Below are positions 1 to 7,328 of a DNA stretch of 9,078 nt, piece after piece. The translations under genes were made by a program, and so were the position numbers. Source of the stretch: JBBRFH01 sp038224615. Its GTDB lineage: Bacteria; Planctomycetota; Phycisphaerae; Tepidisphaerales; Tepidisphaeraceae. Positions within the stretch are counted from its first letter, which is position 1. Each line of letters opens with the position of its first letter. A model generated the notes under the pieces. It ran no database searches. It was not told where the DNA came from and saw only the letters and a list, made by a program, of their open reading frames with translations. The stretch lies in the NCBI GenBank assembly GCA_038224615.1, contig JBBRFH010000139.1, forward strand, positions 1 through 9,078, read 5' to 3'.

Positions 1-1
1 C

Positions 2-79
2 GACTGCGTCGACCACGTGACCCTCGGCGGCCGCGAGCCCTGCACGACGGCGTCGCCTGCCTGTTGTGGATGCACATGA
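2..79 (+). CDS. 3' end of an unidentified upstream gene (partial)
   Basis: Only the last 25 codons lie in the window, ending in TGA at 77-79. In this frame the first 18 codons all end in G or C, as expected for coding DNA in this GC-rich genome, while the other two frames do not show this. The stop overlaps the ATG of the next gene as ATGA, the same junction type seen at the other co-directional junctions here. The tail is cysteine-rich near its end (Cys-Cys-Gly-Cys-Thr). I do not recognise the protein from so short a piece. If the next gene is a bacillithiol-type protein, a PIG-L/BshB-type deacetylase would be a reasonable guess for this gene, but nothing visible proves it. Confidence 0.45.
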   Translation, partial: DCVDHVTLGGREPCTTASPACCGCT

Positions 80-1566
80 GCCGCTACGCCGACTGGAAAG
101 CCCCCAAGACCGACATGGAGCACCTGATCTGGCCGGTGCCCCGGCAGATCATGCAAGACACGCGCGCGAATCAGTTGCGCCTATCCAAGGCCGATGACGT
201 CCTCATCCAGAACGCGCCGCTGCCCGAACTTCGCCGTGCGACGCGGGAATTCCTGAACCATCACGATGATCGCCCGATCGTCGCCACCGGGCACCAAATC
301 GAGCTCTATCACCCCGGCGTATGGGTGAAGAACGCGCTGCTCGATGCCTTGCAGGAATCACATGGCGTGCGCTCGTTGCACATCGCGGTCGACACCGACA
401 CCCCCAAGCACCTGCAACTGCGTTGGCCCGGCGGGGCGATCGACGTGTCCGACGACCTCCTGCTCAAGACAGGCGAATGGTCCGGTCAAGTTGCGCAGCC
501 GACGCCGGCGCATCTGCAGAAGATGATCCGCCGCTTCCACGAGGCGGCGCAGGGGTGGTCGTTCGAGCCTTCGATCGAGCCATTTTTTGAAGCGATGCGT
601 CAGCATGCGATGCACCCGCTCGAACTGCCCGCCGCGCTGCTGCAGGCGAGCCAGGCGCTCGACCACGACCTCGGCCTGCATTACGAGGCGATGATCCTCT
701 CGCCGATGTTGCTCAGCCCGGGTTACCTGGCGCTGGCACACCAGATCGGGGCCGACATCGAGCGATTCAGCCGCGTCTATAACGAGTCGCTCGCCGCGTA
801 CCGTGCCGCCGAGGGGATCTCGTCACCGACCCGGCCGATGCCCGATCTACGCATCATGGAAGACGCGATCGAACTACCCTTTTGGTTCGACAACGTCGTC
901 ACCGGCGACCGCTCGCGCGCCACCGTCGCCCGCGACGACGCCGGCAAATGGAATCTGCTCACTGACGACGCAGCGTTCACGTTCGACCCAAGGAAGCCCG
1001 CCAACGAGGCGGTTGCCGACCTGCAACGCTTCTGCGCTGGCAAGGGCATCCGCCTCGCGCCGCGCGCGCTGACGCTGACCATTTTCTTTCGCCTGCTCCT
1101 GGTCGACCAGTTTGTCCACGGGATCGGCGGGGGACGTTACGACCAGGTGACCGATCGGCTCATCGAGCACTATTTCGGCCTGCAGGCGCCGGCGTTCTCG
1201 GTCACGACCGGCACGATGTATTTTCCCGATGCCCGCCGAAGCACGGAGGCGTGCGTGTCGTGCATGGTCACCGAAGGCCATCGACTGCGGCATTCGCTGA
1301 TCGGCAAAGCGCCGCATCTACAGGCGATCGGATCGGCCCCGCGCAAGAGCAACGCGCGCAAGACCGCGTACCTCGCCATGCACCGCGAACTCGCCGTTGC
1401 TGTCGAGCAGAAGCCCGATCTGCCGGCATGGCGACAGCGGTTGCAGGAGACAATCGAGCGCGAGCAGCGCGAGAAGGTGCTGTTCGACCGCGAGCTGTTC
1501 TACGCCGTCCAGACGCGCGAGCGGTTGACAGCGATGATCGACCGCTATCGAATCGCCGTCGCATGA
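76..1566 (+). CDS. conserved hypothetical protein, possibly a distant BshC-like (bacillithiol synthase) family member
   Basis: The protein has 496 residues. I chose ATG 76 because it overlaps the upstream stop as ATGA; the frame stays open to the left, and TTG 64 or ATG 70 are alternatives. Visible features are a T71-G-H-Q74 motif in the N-terminal third, comparable to the GQQ motif near the start of BshC, an H348-G-I-G-G-G-R-Y-D motif in the middle, a CxxC pair at C393/C396, and a charged, probably coiled-coil C-terminus from about residue 425. BshC also joins a Rossmann-like core to a coiled coil and is about 500-540 residues long. BshC adds cysteine to GlcN-malate in bacillithiol synthesis, in the cytoplasm. 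The match is by motif layout only, so the function is inference. The next gene overlaps its stop by 4 bases, which implies co-translation. Confidence 0.85.
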   Translation: MSRYADWKAPKTDMEHLIWPVPRQIMQDTRANQLRLSKADDVLIQNAPLPELRRATREFLNHHDDRPIVATGHQIELYHPGVWVKNALLDALQESHGVRSLHIAVDTDTPKHLQLRWPGGAIDVSDDLLLKTGEWSGQVAQPTPAHLQKMIRRFHEAAQGWSFEPSIEPFFEAMRQHAMHPLELPAALLQASQALDHDLGLHYEAMILSPMLLSPGYLALAHQIGADIERFSRVYNESLAAYRAAEGISSPTRPMPDLRIMEDAIELPFWFDNVVTGDRSRATVARDDAGKWNLLTDDAAFTFDPRKPANEAVADLQRFCAGKGIRLAPRALTLTIFFRLLLVDQFVHGIGGGRYDQVTDRLIEHYFGLQAPAFSVTTGTMYFPDARRSTEACVSCMVTEGHRLRHSLIGKAPHLQAIGSAPRKSNARKTAYLAMHRELAVAVEQKPDLPAWRQRLQETIEREQREKVLFDRELFYAVQTRERLTAMIDRYRIAVA

Positions 1567-2414
1567 CCACGCCGACGCTCGCGTTTTCGACCAACGCCTT
1601 CACCCGCCATTCGCTGATCGACGCGCTGAACGCCATCGCCGACGCCAGCTTTACCGCCGTCGAGATATTGGCCGATGTGCCGCACGCGTATGTGCCCGCG
1701 ATGACCGCGATCGAGCTGGCCGAGATCCGCCAGACGCTCGCCAAACGGAGGCTCGCGATCAGCAACGTCAACGCCAACTGCACGTTTGGCTACTGGAAGG
1801 ACGCGCCGCCCGAAGCGTATTTCGAGCCGAGTCTAATCAGTCCCAACGAGAAACATCGCGCCGATCGCATCGACCTGATCACGCGGACGATCGACCTCGC
1901 CCATGACCTTGGCGCTCAGAACATCAGCATCACCACGGGACGATGCACAGGCGCTATCGATCCTGTGAAGGCCGCGCCGCGACTCACCTCGGCGCTCGAG
2001 CGTTTACTCGATCATGCCGACCGAAAAGAAATCAACATCGGCATCGAGCTTGAGCCTGGTTTGTATCTCGAGTTCGTCGAAGAGTTGCGCCAATGGATCG
2101 CGAAGCTGGATCACCCACGCTTGGGCGCGAATCTCGACATCGGCCACAGTGTCGTCAACGGCGAGCGGATCGACGAATCGGTCCTTACCCTCGCCGGCCG
2201 AATCTGGAACCTGCACGTCGAAGACCTGCCCGGCCGCAAGCACTACCACACCATCCCGGGTGAGGGGTCGTTTGACTGGCAGCAGTTGAAGCGCGCCCTC
2301 ACGAGCGTCGACTACGATCGCTTCGTCACCGTCGAGCTGTACACGCAGGTCGACAACCCTGTCGCTGCCGCACAGAAGAGTAATGCGTTTCTGCGCGAAT
2401 GGTTCAAGGCCTGA
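1563..2414 (+). CDS. sugar phosphate isomerase/epimerase-type TIM-barrel protein (xylose isomerase-like / AP endonuclease 2 superfamily)
   Basis: The protein has 283 residues. The ATG at 1563 overlaps the previous stop as ATGA; the frame is open further upstream but there lies antisense-like within the previous gene, so the longer reading is rejected. It shows the usual pattern of the PF01261-type superfamily. A Glu on a strand (E162/E164, I-E-L-E-P-G) is followed by N190-L-D-I-G-H195, then L217-H-V-E-D221 followed by a H-x-x-P-G-E-G loop, and a final strand Glu (E258, T-V-E-L-Y). These residues form the divalent-metal site (Glu/Asp/His/Glu) in family members. Such cytoplasmic enzymes isomerise or epimerise small sugars or act on related polyols; the substrate cannot be read from sequence. 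Coupling to the BshC-like gene suggests a shared pathway. The end overlaps the convergent - strand gene by 11 bases. Confidence 0.9.
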   Translation: MTTPTLAFSTNAFTRHSLIDALNAIADASFTAVEILADVPHAYVPAMTAIELAEIRQTLAKRRLAISNVNANCTFGYWKDAPPEAYFEPSLISPNEKHRADRIDLITRTIDLAHDLGAQNISITTGRCTGAIDPVKAAPRLTSALERLLDHADRKEINIGIELEPGLYLEFVEELRQWIAKLDHPRLGANLDIGHSVVNGERIDESVLTLAGRIWNLHVEDLPGRKHYHTIPGEGSFDWQQLKRALTSVDYDRFVTVELYTQVDNPVAAAQKSNAFLREWFKA

Positions 2415-2973
2415 CCAGGCGCGTCAGCACCGGCTCGGTTCCGAATTGCTGGTTGGGCACGAGCTCGATGCGGTAGAGGGAAAAGGACCCGTCCGCATTT
2501 TTCGCCCAGTAGAAGCGCCAATTGGTCGGGGTACGCGGGGCACCAGTGTCGACGTCCGCCATCGCCATGAAATCCACGACATGGCCGCCCGGTTCATCGC
2601 TGATTTGAATCCCACTGACGGTGATATTCTTGGCGCCGACCTGCTCGGCGCTCTTCTCGGCACCCTTGGTCAGCGCGTCGGCGCCGCTGTACCAGACGAA
2701 CGTCACCTTCGGGTCGAGCAGTGCGCGGAAGGCTTTCCAATCGCGCTCGTCCACCGCCTTCGCCAACTCGCGGGTGTTGCGGGCAACGCGCTCGCGATCG
2801 CTTTCAATGATCGTGCCGAGGATGAGCACCAGCGCCGCCAGGAACGCCAGACCCAGGCCGATGGCCTTCATCTTCTTATGCTGCAGGTTGTTGCCCTGAT
2901 ATAGCAGGACCACGGCGACAAGACCGATCGCGGCCGGGATGTACCAAGGCGGGTTGGCGAGCCATTCGGGCAT
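2404..2973 (-). CDS. small membrane protein with C-terminal SnoaL/NTF2-like domain
   Basis: The protein has 189 residues. I chose the ATG at 2973-2971 because GGAGG lies four bases upstream of it; an in-frame start at 3018 would add 15 residues with no ribosome binding site. Two hydrophobic helices are seen at about residues 11-25 and 37-56, joined by a short basic loop (H-K-K-M-K). The remainder, about 60-185, starts with an R-x-L-A-K-A-V-D-E-R-D-W helix and continues with alternating strands ending in Y-R-I-E-L-V, the look of a SnoaL/DUF4440-type NTF2 fold. Family members are small enzymes or ligand-binding domains; here the domain would be membrane-anchored. No catalytic residues can be assigned. 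It is transcribed towards the TIM-barrel gene and away from the Maf gene, so it belongs to neither operon. Confidence 0.85.
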   Translation of the reverse strand: MPEWLANPPWYIPAAIGLVAVVLLYQGNNLQHKKMKAIGLGLAFLAALVLILGTIIESDRERVARNTRELAKAVDERDWKAFRALLDPKVTFVWYSGADALTKGAEKSAEQVGAKNITVSGIQISDEPGGHVVDFMAMADVDTGAPRTPTNWRFYWAKNADGSFSLYRIELVPNQQFGTEPVLTRLVRP

Positions 2974-2977
2974 GTTT

Positions 2978-2982
2978 CCTCC
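2978..2982 (-). promoter_or_regulatory. ribosome binding site of the SnoaL-like membrane protein
   Basis: CCTCC on the + strand reads GGAGG on the - strand, four bases before the ATG at 2973-2971. It decides this start over the upstream in-frame one at 3018. Confidence 0.7.
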
Positions 2983-3034
2983 GTCGCGGGGCGACTCGGT
3001 TCGTTTCCACAAAACCAATTCAACAAACGGGGGC

Positions 3035-3053
3035 CGTACGTCCGATAAGTACG
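3035..3053. repeat. short inverted repeat CGTAC-N9-GTACG, possible operator
   Basis: The two 5-base arms are perfectly complementary and separated by 9 bases, in the middle of the divergent spacer. It overlaps the weak -10 candidate. The arms are short enough that chance is possible. Confidence 0.25.
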
Positions 3054-3100
3054 AAGTGGCGGGCCCGGTGGTTCGCTGCGCACGCTATCGCGCTGCTCTC

Positions 3101-5017
3101 ATGCTGGCAATCGACCGACCGATATTCGCGAACAACACGCTGCTGCCCGAGAATCTTGCGGCGCTGTGGGCGGTCGACCACGCGCTGGCGGCGAGGCTGG
3201 ATGCGCTCGCCGACGACGATGCGATCGCGCTCGAGCCAGCCAAGAGCGGCGCGATGACTGCCGCCGTCACTCCCGAGGGCGGCCGGTCGATCTACCTGCA
3301 TTCGCGCTACGACCCGATCGACGAAGCCGCCCGCCAGACCGCCCGCGTGCCCGCCGATCGCCTGGAAATCTTCCTGCTCGGCCTGGGTCTGGGCTACCAC
3401 GTCGCGGCGCTGCGAACGCGGGCCACCGAAGCGACGATCTGGGCCTTCGAGCCCGATCTTCACGTCATCCGCGCCGCATTCGAGGTGACCGATCTTTCGC
3501 AGGCGCTACTCGATCGCAAGCTCCGCATTATCCACGCGCCCGACAAGTCGCTGCTTTCGACCGAGTGGATGCCGCATCTTGCCGGCATCAACGTCGGGCA
3601 GGAACGCGTCGAGCACGCGCCAAGCCTGCAATTGCATCCGCAGTTCTTTGCCGAGGTCCGCACCCTCATCGATGAGTTCCTGGCCTTCGGCAAGACCACG
3701 ATCAACACGATGTTGATCAACGGAAAACGCACCTGCGAGAATCTGGCCCAGAACATCCCGTGGTACGTTGCCTCGCCCGGCATCGGTCGGCTGAAGAATG
3801 CGCTCAAGGGCAAACCCGCGATCATCGTGTCGGCCGGACCGTCGTTACGAAAAAACAAGCACCTGCTCAGGCAGGCCGTCGGCCACGCGGCGATCATCGC
3901 GGTGCAGACGACCTTTCAGCAACTCGTGGATATCGACGTCGAGCCGGATTTTGTCACATCGCTTGACTACCACGACATCTGCACGCAGTTCTTCCAGAAG
4001 ATTCCGGGCCACGTCCGCACTGAGTTGGTCGCCGAGCCTAAGGCCACGCCGAAGATCTTTGAGCTGAACCCAGGGCCGCTGTCGCTCTTGGGCAATGACT
4101 TTGTCGAACGGATCCTGCGTGAGCTGCGCCTCGATCGCCCGCGGCTGCAGGCCGGCGCGACCGTGGCTCATCTGGCGTTCTATCTGGCGCAGCACCTCGG
4201 CTGCGATCCGATCATCTTCGTCGGCCAGGATCTCGGTTTCAGCGACGGCCTCGCGTACTCGCCGGGCACAAGCTACGACGATCTTTGGCGGCCGGAACTC
4301 GGGCGGTTCAATACGGTCGAGATGATGCAGTGGCAGCGCATCGTCCGCGACCGCAATATTCTCCGCCGCATCCCCGACTACCTCGGTCGGCCGATGTATA
4401 CCGAGGAGCGGCTGTTCACGTACCTGCAGCAGTTCGAGCGCGATTTCGCCCAGAGCGCCGCCAGGATCATCGACGCGACCGAAGGCGGCGTCGCCAAGCG
4501 AGGCGCCGTGTCGATGCCGCTCGCCGACGCGTTGAATGCGCACTGTCGCGAACCGCTCGGCGTGACAATTCCTAAGCACGGCGGTCTTGAGTGGTCGCGC
4601 CTCTCGCAGGCCGAAACCTCACTGCGCACACGCCTGCAAGAGGCGATGCAGATCGAGCAGATCAGCGCCGACACGCTGCCGCTGTTACGCGAAATCTCCG
4701 AGTCGTTGCACGAACAACACCGTGTAAACGAACTCATCGCTCGCATCGATCTCTTGCGCTCGCGCATGAACGATTTGGGGATGACGTACGATCTGATCAT
4801 GCAATTGACGCAGCAAAGCGAGCTCGACCGCTTTGCCGCCGACCGGCGTATCGCGGCGGCGGGGGTCGACGGCGGCGAGCGCCAGCGTCGCCAAGTGCTG
4901 CGCGATATTGACAACGTCAATCACGTCATCCGCGCCGCCGGCGAATTTCAACTTTTGATGCGCCGCTGTGCCGACCTCGTCTCTGCCGCGGCCGACGCGA
5001 AGGGGGGCCACCGATGA
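3101..5017 (+). CDS. Maf / MptE-like (DUF115) protein glycosyltransferase, motility accessory factor family
   Basis: The protein has 638 residues, the usual size for the family. ATG 3101 was chosen because the frame upstream (GTG 3068, GTG 3056, and on to 2939) runs into the antisense of the - strand gene; no good Shine-Dalgarno marks any of these starts. The N-terminal domain has a Rossmann-type G94-L-G-L-G-Y-H100 turn. The MptE-like core shows G237-K-P-A-I-I-V-S-A-G-P-S248, then a strand and T-S-L-D-Y region near 285-293, then D369-P-I-I-F-V-G-Q-D-L-G-F-S-D-G, a hallmark of Maf proteins. T460-E-G-G463 follows, and the C-terminal ~150 residues look helical. Maf proteins transfer nonulosonic acids (pseudaminic or legionaminic type) from CMP-sugars to flagellin Ser/Thr in the cytoplasm. 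As first gene of a nonulosonate operon it is the likely transferase; the acceptor protein is not in this window. Confidence 0.9.
   Translation: MLAIDRPIFANNTLLPENLAALWAVDHALAARLDALADDDAIALEPAKSGAMTAAVTPEGGRSIYLHSRYDPIDEAARQTARVPADRLEIFLLGLGLGYHVAALRTRATEATIWAFEPDLHVIRAAFEVTDLSQALLDRKLRIIHAPDKSLLSTEWMPHLAGINVGQERVEHAPSLQLHPQFFAEVRTLIDEFLAFGKTTINTMLINGKRTCENLAQNIPWYVASPGIGRLKNALKGKPAIIVSAGPSLRKNKHLLRQAVGHAAIIAVQTTFQQLVDIDVEPDFVTSLDYHDICTQFFQKIPGHVRTELVAEPKATPKIFELNPGPLSLLGNDFVERILRELRLDRPRLQAGATVAHLAFYLAQHLGCDPIIFVGQDLGFSDGLAYSPGTSYDDLWRPELGRFNTVEMMQWQRIVRDRNILRRIPDYLGRPMYTEERLFTYLQQFERDFAQSAARIIDATEGGVAKRGAVSMPLADALNAHCREPLGVTIPKHGGLEWSRLSQAETSLRTRLQEAMQIEQISADTLPLLREISESLHEQHRVNELIARIDLLRSRMNDLGMTYDLIMQLTQQSELDRFAADRRIAAAGVDGGERQRRQVLRDIDNVNHVIRAAGEFQLLMRRCADLVSAAADAKGGHR
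5000..5007 (+). promoter_or_regulatory. ribosome binding site of the SPASM fusion gene
   Basis: AAGGGGGG lies six bases before ATG 5014, inside the last codons of the Maf gene. It supports the start that overlaps the Maf stop as ATGA. Confidence 0.6.
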
Positions 5018-6600
5018 AGACGATCGCCCTCTGCTCGCTCCTGCACGAGCCCGTCGGCGCGGGGTCGCGCGCCTTTCGCGGCGAGCCCGTCCTCGCGTGG
5101 ACGCTGCGCCGGCTGAAGCAATCGTCTGTGGCCCAGACGGTCCTTCTTGCGTGGGACGATCAACTCCCCACCCTGACCTTCGCGGATGCGTCGGCACATG
5201 CCTGCGGGCCGCGCCGACTGATCCCGTCCCTGCAGTCCACCACCGCGGCCCTCAAATGGGCCGACGGGTGGCGCGGCGGGTTGCTCGGCGCTGCGTGGTT
5301 CGACCGCGGGTATGTCGCCAGGTTCGTCGCTGACGCGATCGTGGCTGCCGAGGCGGACGCGATCGTCCTCGTCGACGCTGCTGCGGCGCTGGTCGATCCG
5401 GCCATCGTCGATTTACTTATTGCGGCCGCCACGCGCGGCGAGCGCGATTTCTACTTCACCGCCGCCGCCCCCGGGCTAGGCGGCGTGCTGCTCAAGCGAT
5501 CGCTGGTTCAGCGCCTCGGCGGCGGCAACGCCACGCCCGGTCGGATCGTCAGCTATCTTCCGGACGCGCCCGTGCTTGACCCGGTAACCAGCGACGCCTG
5601 CATCGAACTGCCGCTCACGCTGACGCGCGCCGTCGACCGCTTCGTGCTCGACAGTGATCGACAGATCTGCCGGATCGATTGCGCGACTCAGCCGCTCAAC
5701 GGAACGCTCGCGACGAGTGCCGCCCAGACAATCGTCGAGCAGATGCGCAGCGTCCGGCCCGCACATGACTTCCCGCGCGAGATCGCAATCGAAATCACCA
5801 CTCGTCGCGCCACCCGTCCGACGTTCGCCGCCGGATCGCATATTGAAGTCAGCCGCGTGGACATGTCGCTCGAAGTGCTTCGGAAGATCGCGATCGAATT
5901 GGCCCAGGTGGACGACGTCCGCCTGACGCTCGCAGGTGCCGGCGATCCGCTGTTGCACCCGCAGATTGTGGAAGTGCTGCACGCGTTGCGCGACGTGTAC
6001 GCGGTGTCGATCGAGACCGATCTCGTCGATGCAAGCGATGACGTGCTCAAGGCGATCGTCAACGCGAACGTCGACGTCGTCGCCGTGCATCTGCCCGCGA
6101 TGTCTCCAGCGAAATACCAGCAGGTGATGGGCTGCGCGTCGATGCCGGCGGTGCTGGAGAACGTGAAGCGGCTGCTGGCGATCCGGCAGCAGTTGGGTCG
6201 CGGCACGCCGATTGTCGTGCCGCTGTTCACGAAGCTGGCGATCAACCTCGACGAGATGGAGCAGTGGTACGACGCCTGGCTGCGGGCGCTGCAGAGCGCG
6301 GTGATCGTCGGTCCGAGCGATTTCGCCGGGCAGATCCCCGACCTCGCAGCCGCCGACATGGCCCCGCCGAAGCGCGGACCGTGTCGGCGCATCGAGCGGC
6401 GGATGATGGTCCTCAGCACCGGCGACATCGTCCGCTGCGAGCAGGATGCCCTGGGCCTTAGCCCGCTGGGAAATCTCGGGACCGACAGTGTCCGTTCTGT
6501 CTGGCAGAAAGCCTTTCCACCGCTGCGCGAAGCGCACCAGCGGGGCGGGCTGGCGCTGCCTGTCCTGTGTGGCAACTGCAGAGAATGGGATCGACCATGA
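5014..6600 (+). CDS. fusion of degenerate nucleotidyltransferase-like domain, cysteine-less radical-SAM-like domain and SPASM domain
   Basis: The protein has 528 residues. Residues 1 to about 225 resemble a GT-A/cytidylyltransferase fold: R-G-E-P-V-L-A-W-T-L near 22-31 and I117-V-L-V-D-A-A-A-A-L-V-D-P129, but the usual basic signature is eroded. Residues ~255-450 align with radical SAM enzymes: I-E-I-T-T-R264, then R265, P269 and A272 exactly where CxxxCxxC should stand, then an M-S-L-E-V helix and G308-A-G-D-P-L-L-H-P316 like the family's G-x-G-E-P-L-L-H-P. The SPASM domain keeps C457, C475, C519 and C522 with a G-N-L-G turn and W between, enough for one auxiliary iron-sulfur cluster. Radical SAM chemistry looks impossible without the first cluster, so a structural, regulatory or scaffold role is inferred. 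I recall a spirochaete 'spiro-SPASM' family of similar layout; kinship is unverified. It overlaps both neighbours by 4 bases, within a sugar-activation operon. Confidence 0.85.
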   Translation: MKTIALCSLLHEPVGAGSRAFRGEPVLAWTLRRLKQSSVAQTVLLAWDDQLPTLTFADASAHACGPRRLIPSLQSTTAALKWADGWRGGLLGAAWFDRGYVARFVADAIVAAEADAIVLVDAAAALVDPAIVDLLIAAATRGERDFYFTAAAPGLGGVLLKRSLVQRLGGGNATPGRIVSYLPDAPVLDPVTSDACIELPLTLTRAVDRFVLDSDRQICRIDCATQPLNGTLATSAAQTIVEQMRSVRPAHDFPREIAIEITTRRATRPTFAAGSHIEVSRVDMSLEVLRKIAIELAQVDDVRLTLAGAGDPLLHPQIVEVLHALRDVYAVSIETDLVDASDDVLKAIVNANVDVVAVHLPAMSPAKYQQVMGCASMPAVLENVKRLLAIRQQLGRGTPIVVPLFTKLAINLDEMEQWYDAWLRALQSAVIVGPSDFAGQIPDLAAADMAPPKRGPCRRIERRMMVLSTGDIVRCEQDALGLSPLGNLGTDSVRSVWQKAFPPLREAHQRGGLALPVLCGNCREWDRP

Positions 6601-7328
6601 ACGAAAAACACCCCAACGTGCTCGGCGTCATCATGGCCCGGGCGGGCAGCAAGGGATTCGCCGACAAGCACCTCCAGCCGTTGCTGGGCCGGCCGGTGAT
6701 CGAGTACACGCTGGCCCACGCGCGCGACGCGCGGTTGCTGACGCACACGATCGTCAGCACCGATTCATCGCTTGTCGCCGATTTGGCGCGGCGTCGCGGC
6801 TTCACCGTTCTTAACCGTCCGCCCGAACTCGCCACCGATACCGCCGCCGTGCAGGACGTAATGTTGCACGCGCTCGATCACGTCGAGCACACCAGCGACA
6901 TTGTCATGGACGCCGCCGTCATCCTGTATGGAAACGTCGCCGTGCGTGGGCCGGGCGTGATCGACCGCGCGGTCGAGCACTGGATCGACACGCAGTGCGA
7001 CTCGGTCCGCACGTTCTGCCCCGTCGGCAAATGGCACCCCGGCTGGATGAGCAAGCTGGAAGGTGATCGCGTCGAGCCGCTCCGCCCGGGCAGCATCCAT
7101 CGTCGGCAGGATCTTGAGCCGCTCTATCTGCACGACGGCGCGTGTGTCGTCATGTCGCGCGCGTCGCTGATGCGCGGGCGCGAGCATCCCGAGGACCCAC
7201 ACGCGATGTTCGGCGCCGATCGGCGCGGCATCCTGACCAAGGCCGAAGAAACCGTTGAAATCGACGCCCGCCGCGACCTCTACTGGGCCGAGGCCGTGCT
7301 GCGAGAGCGAATGGAAGTCGCCGCATGA
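6597..7328 (+). CDS. neuA: acylneuraminate (nonulosonate) cytidylyltransferase, NeuA/LegF type
   Basis: The protein has 243 residues, normal for the family. I chose ATG 6597 because it forms ATGA with the previous stop; ATG 6585 is an in-frame alternative. It activates a nonulosonic acid with CTP to CMP-sugar plus pyrophosphate in the cytoplasm. The nucleotide-binding signature is M13-A-R-A-G-S-K-G20 followed by K24 and P28-L, then S54-T-D-S57, R-P-P-E-L-A-T-D-T, a G-K-W-H-P-G-W stretch, and H168-R-R-Q-D172 before a Y-L-H-D-G-A strand, all typical of CMP-sialate synthetases. The usual L-Q-P-T-S-P-L-R segment is replaced by L110-Y-G-N-V-A-V-R117. It sits directly before the synthase gene. Which nonulosonate is used (Neu5Ac, legionaminate or another) cannot be read from sequence. 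Confidence 0.9.
   Translation: MNEKHPNVLGVIMARAGSKGFADKHLQPLLGRPVIEYTLAHARDARLLTHTIVSTDSSLVADLARRRGFTVLNRPPELATDTAAVQDVMLHALDHVEHTSDIVMDAAVILYGNVAVRGPGVIDRAVEHWIDTQCDSVRTFCPVGKWHPGWMSKLEGDRVEPLRPGSIHRRQDLEPLYLHDGACVVMSRASLMRGREHPEDPHAMFGADRRGILTKAEETVEIDARRDLYWAEAVLRERMEVAA

Larger units (their letters stand above)
2974..3100. promoter_or_regulatory. divergent intergenic spacer, probable promoters for both flanking genes
   Basis: This 127-base gap lies between the - strand SnoaL-like gene and the + strand Maf operon and is the only intergenic DNA in the window. Its middle (about 3000-3030) is A/C-rich compared with the surroundings. A weak sigma-70-like pair reading right is TTCAAC at 3019-3024 and GATAAG at 3044-3049 (19-base spacing, poor -35 match). 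A short inverted repeat sits at 3035-3053. The position argues for promoters; no single box is convincing. Confidence 0.4.

Noticed and set aside
358..741. Long antisense reading frames, here and across most of the window (e.g. 3845-4579, 5476-6537, 5688-6746, 8140-8967)
   Set aside because: They lie opposite recognised genes, are low-complexity Arg/Ala-rich translations typical of GC-rich shadows, and match no family I know.
1251..1562. Upstream extension of the TIM-barrel gene to 1251
   Set aside because: The extra residues are Arg/Ala-rich out-of-frame translation of the preceding gene; the TIM-barrel begins cleanly at ATG 1563.
2409..2420. GCCT-GACC-AGGC hairpin at the convergent gene ends as a terminator
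   Set aside because: The stem is only four base pairs and no T-run follows on either strand.
2383..2904. A + strand frame opposite the SnoaL-like gene
   Set aside because: The - strand frame has clear membrane helices, an NTF2-like domain and a GGAGG site; the + frame has none of these.
2939..3100. Upstream extension of the Maf gene to 2939
   Set aside because: The added residues read antisense through the start of the SnoaL-like gene and show no family similarity; ATG 3101 gives a normal Maf length.
3101..5017. Calling this gene an MptE 6-hydroxymethylpterin pyrophosphokinase
   Set aside because: The length, N-terminal domain and nonulosonate operon context fit the Maf glycosyltransferase branch of the DUF115 family.
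5014..6600. Calling this gene an active radical SAM enzyme
   Set aside because: The CxxxCxxC motif needed for the SAM-binding cluster is absent at its aligned position and nowhere else in the domain.
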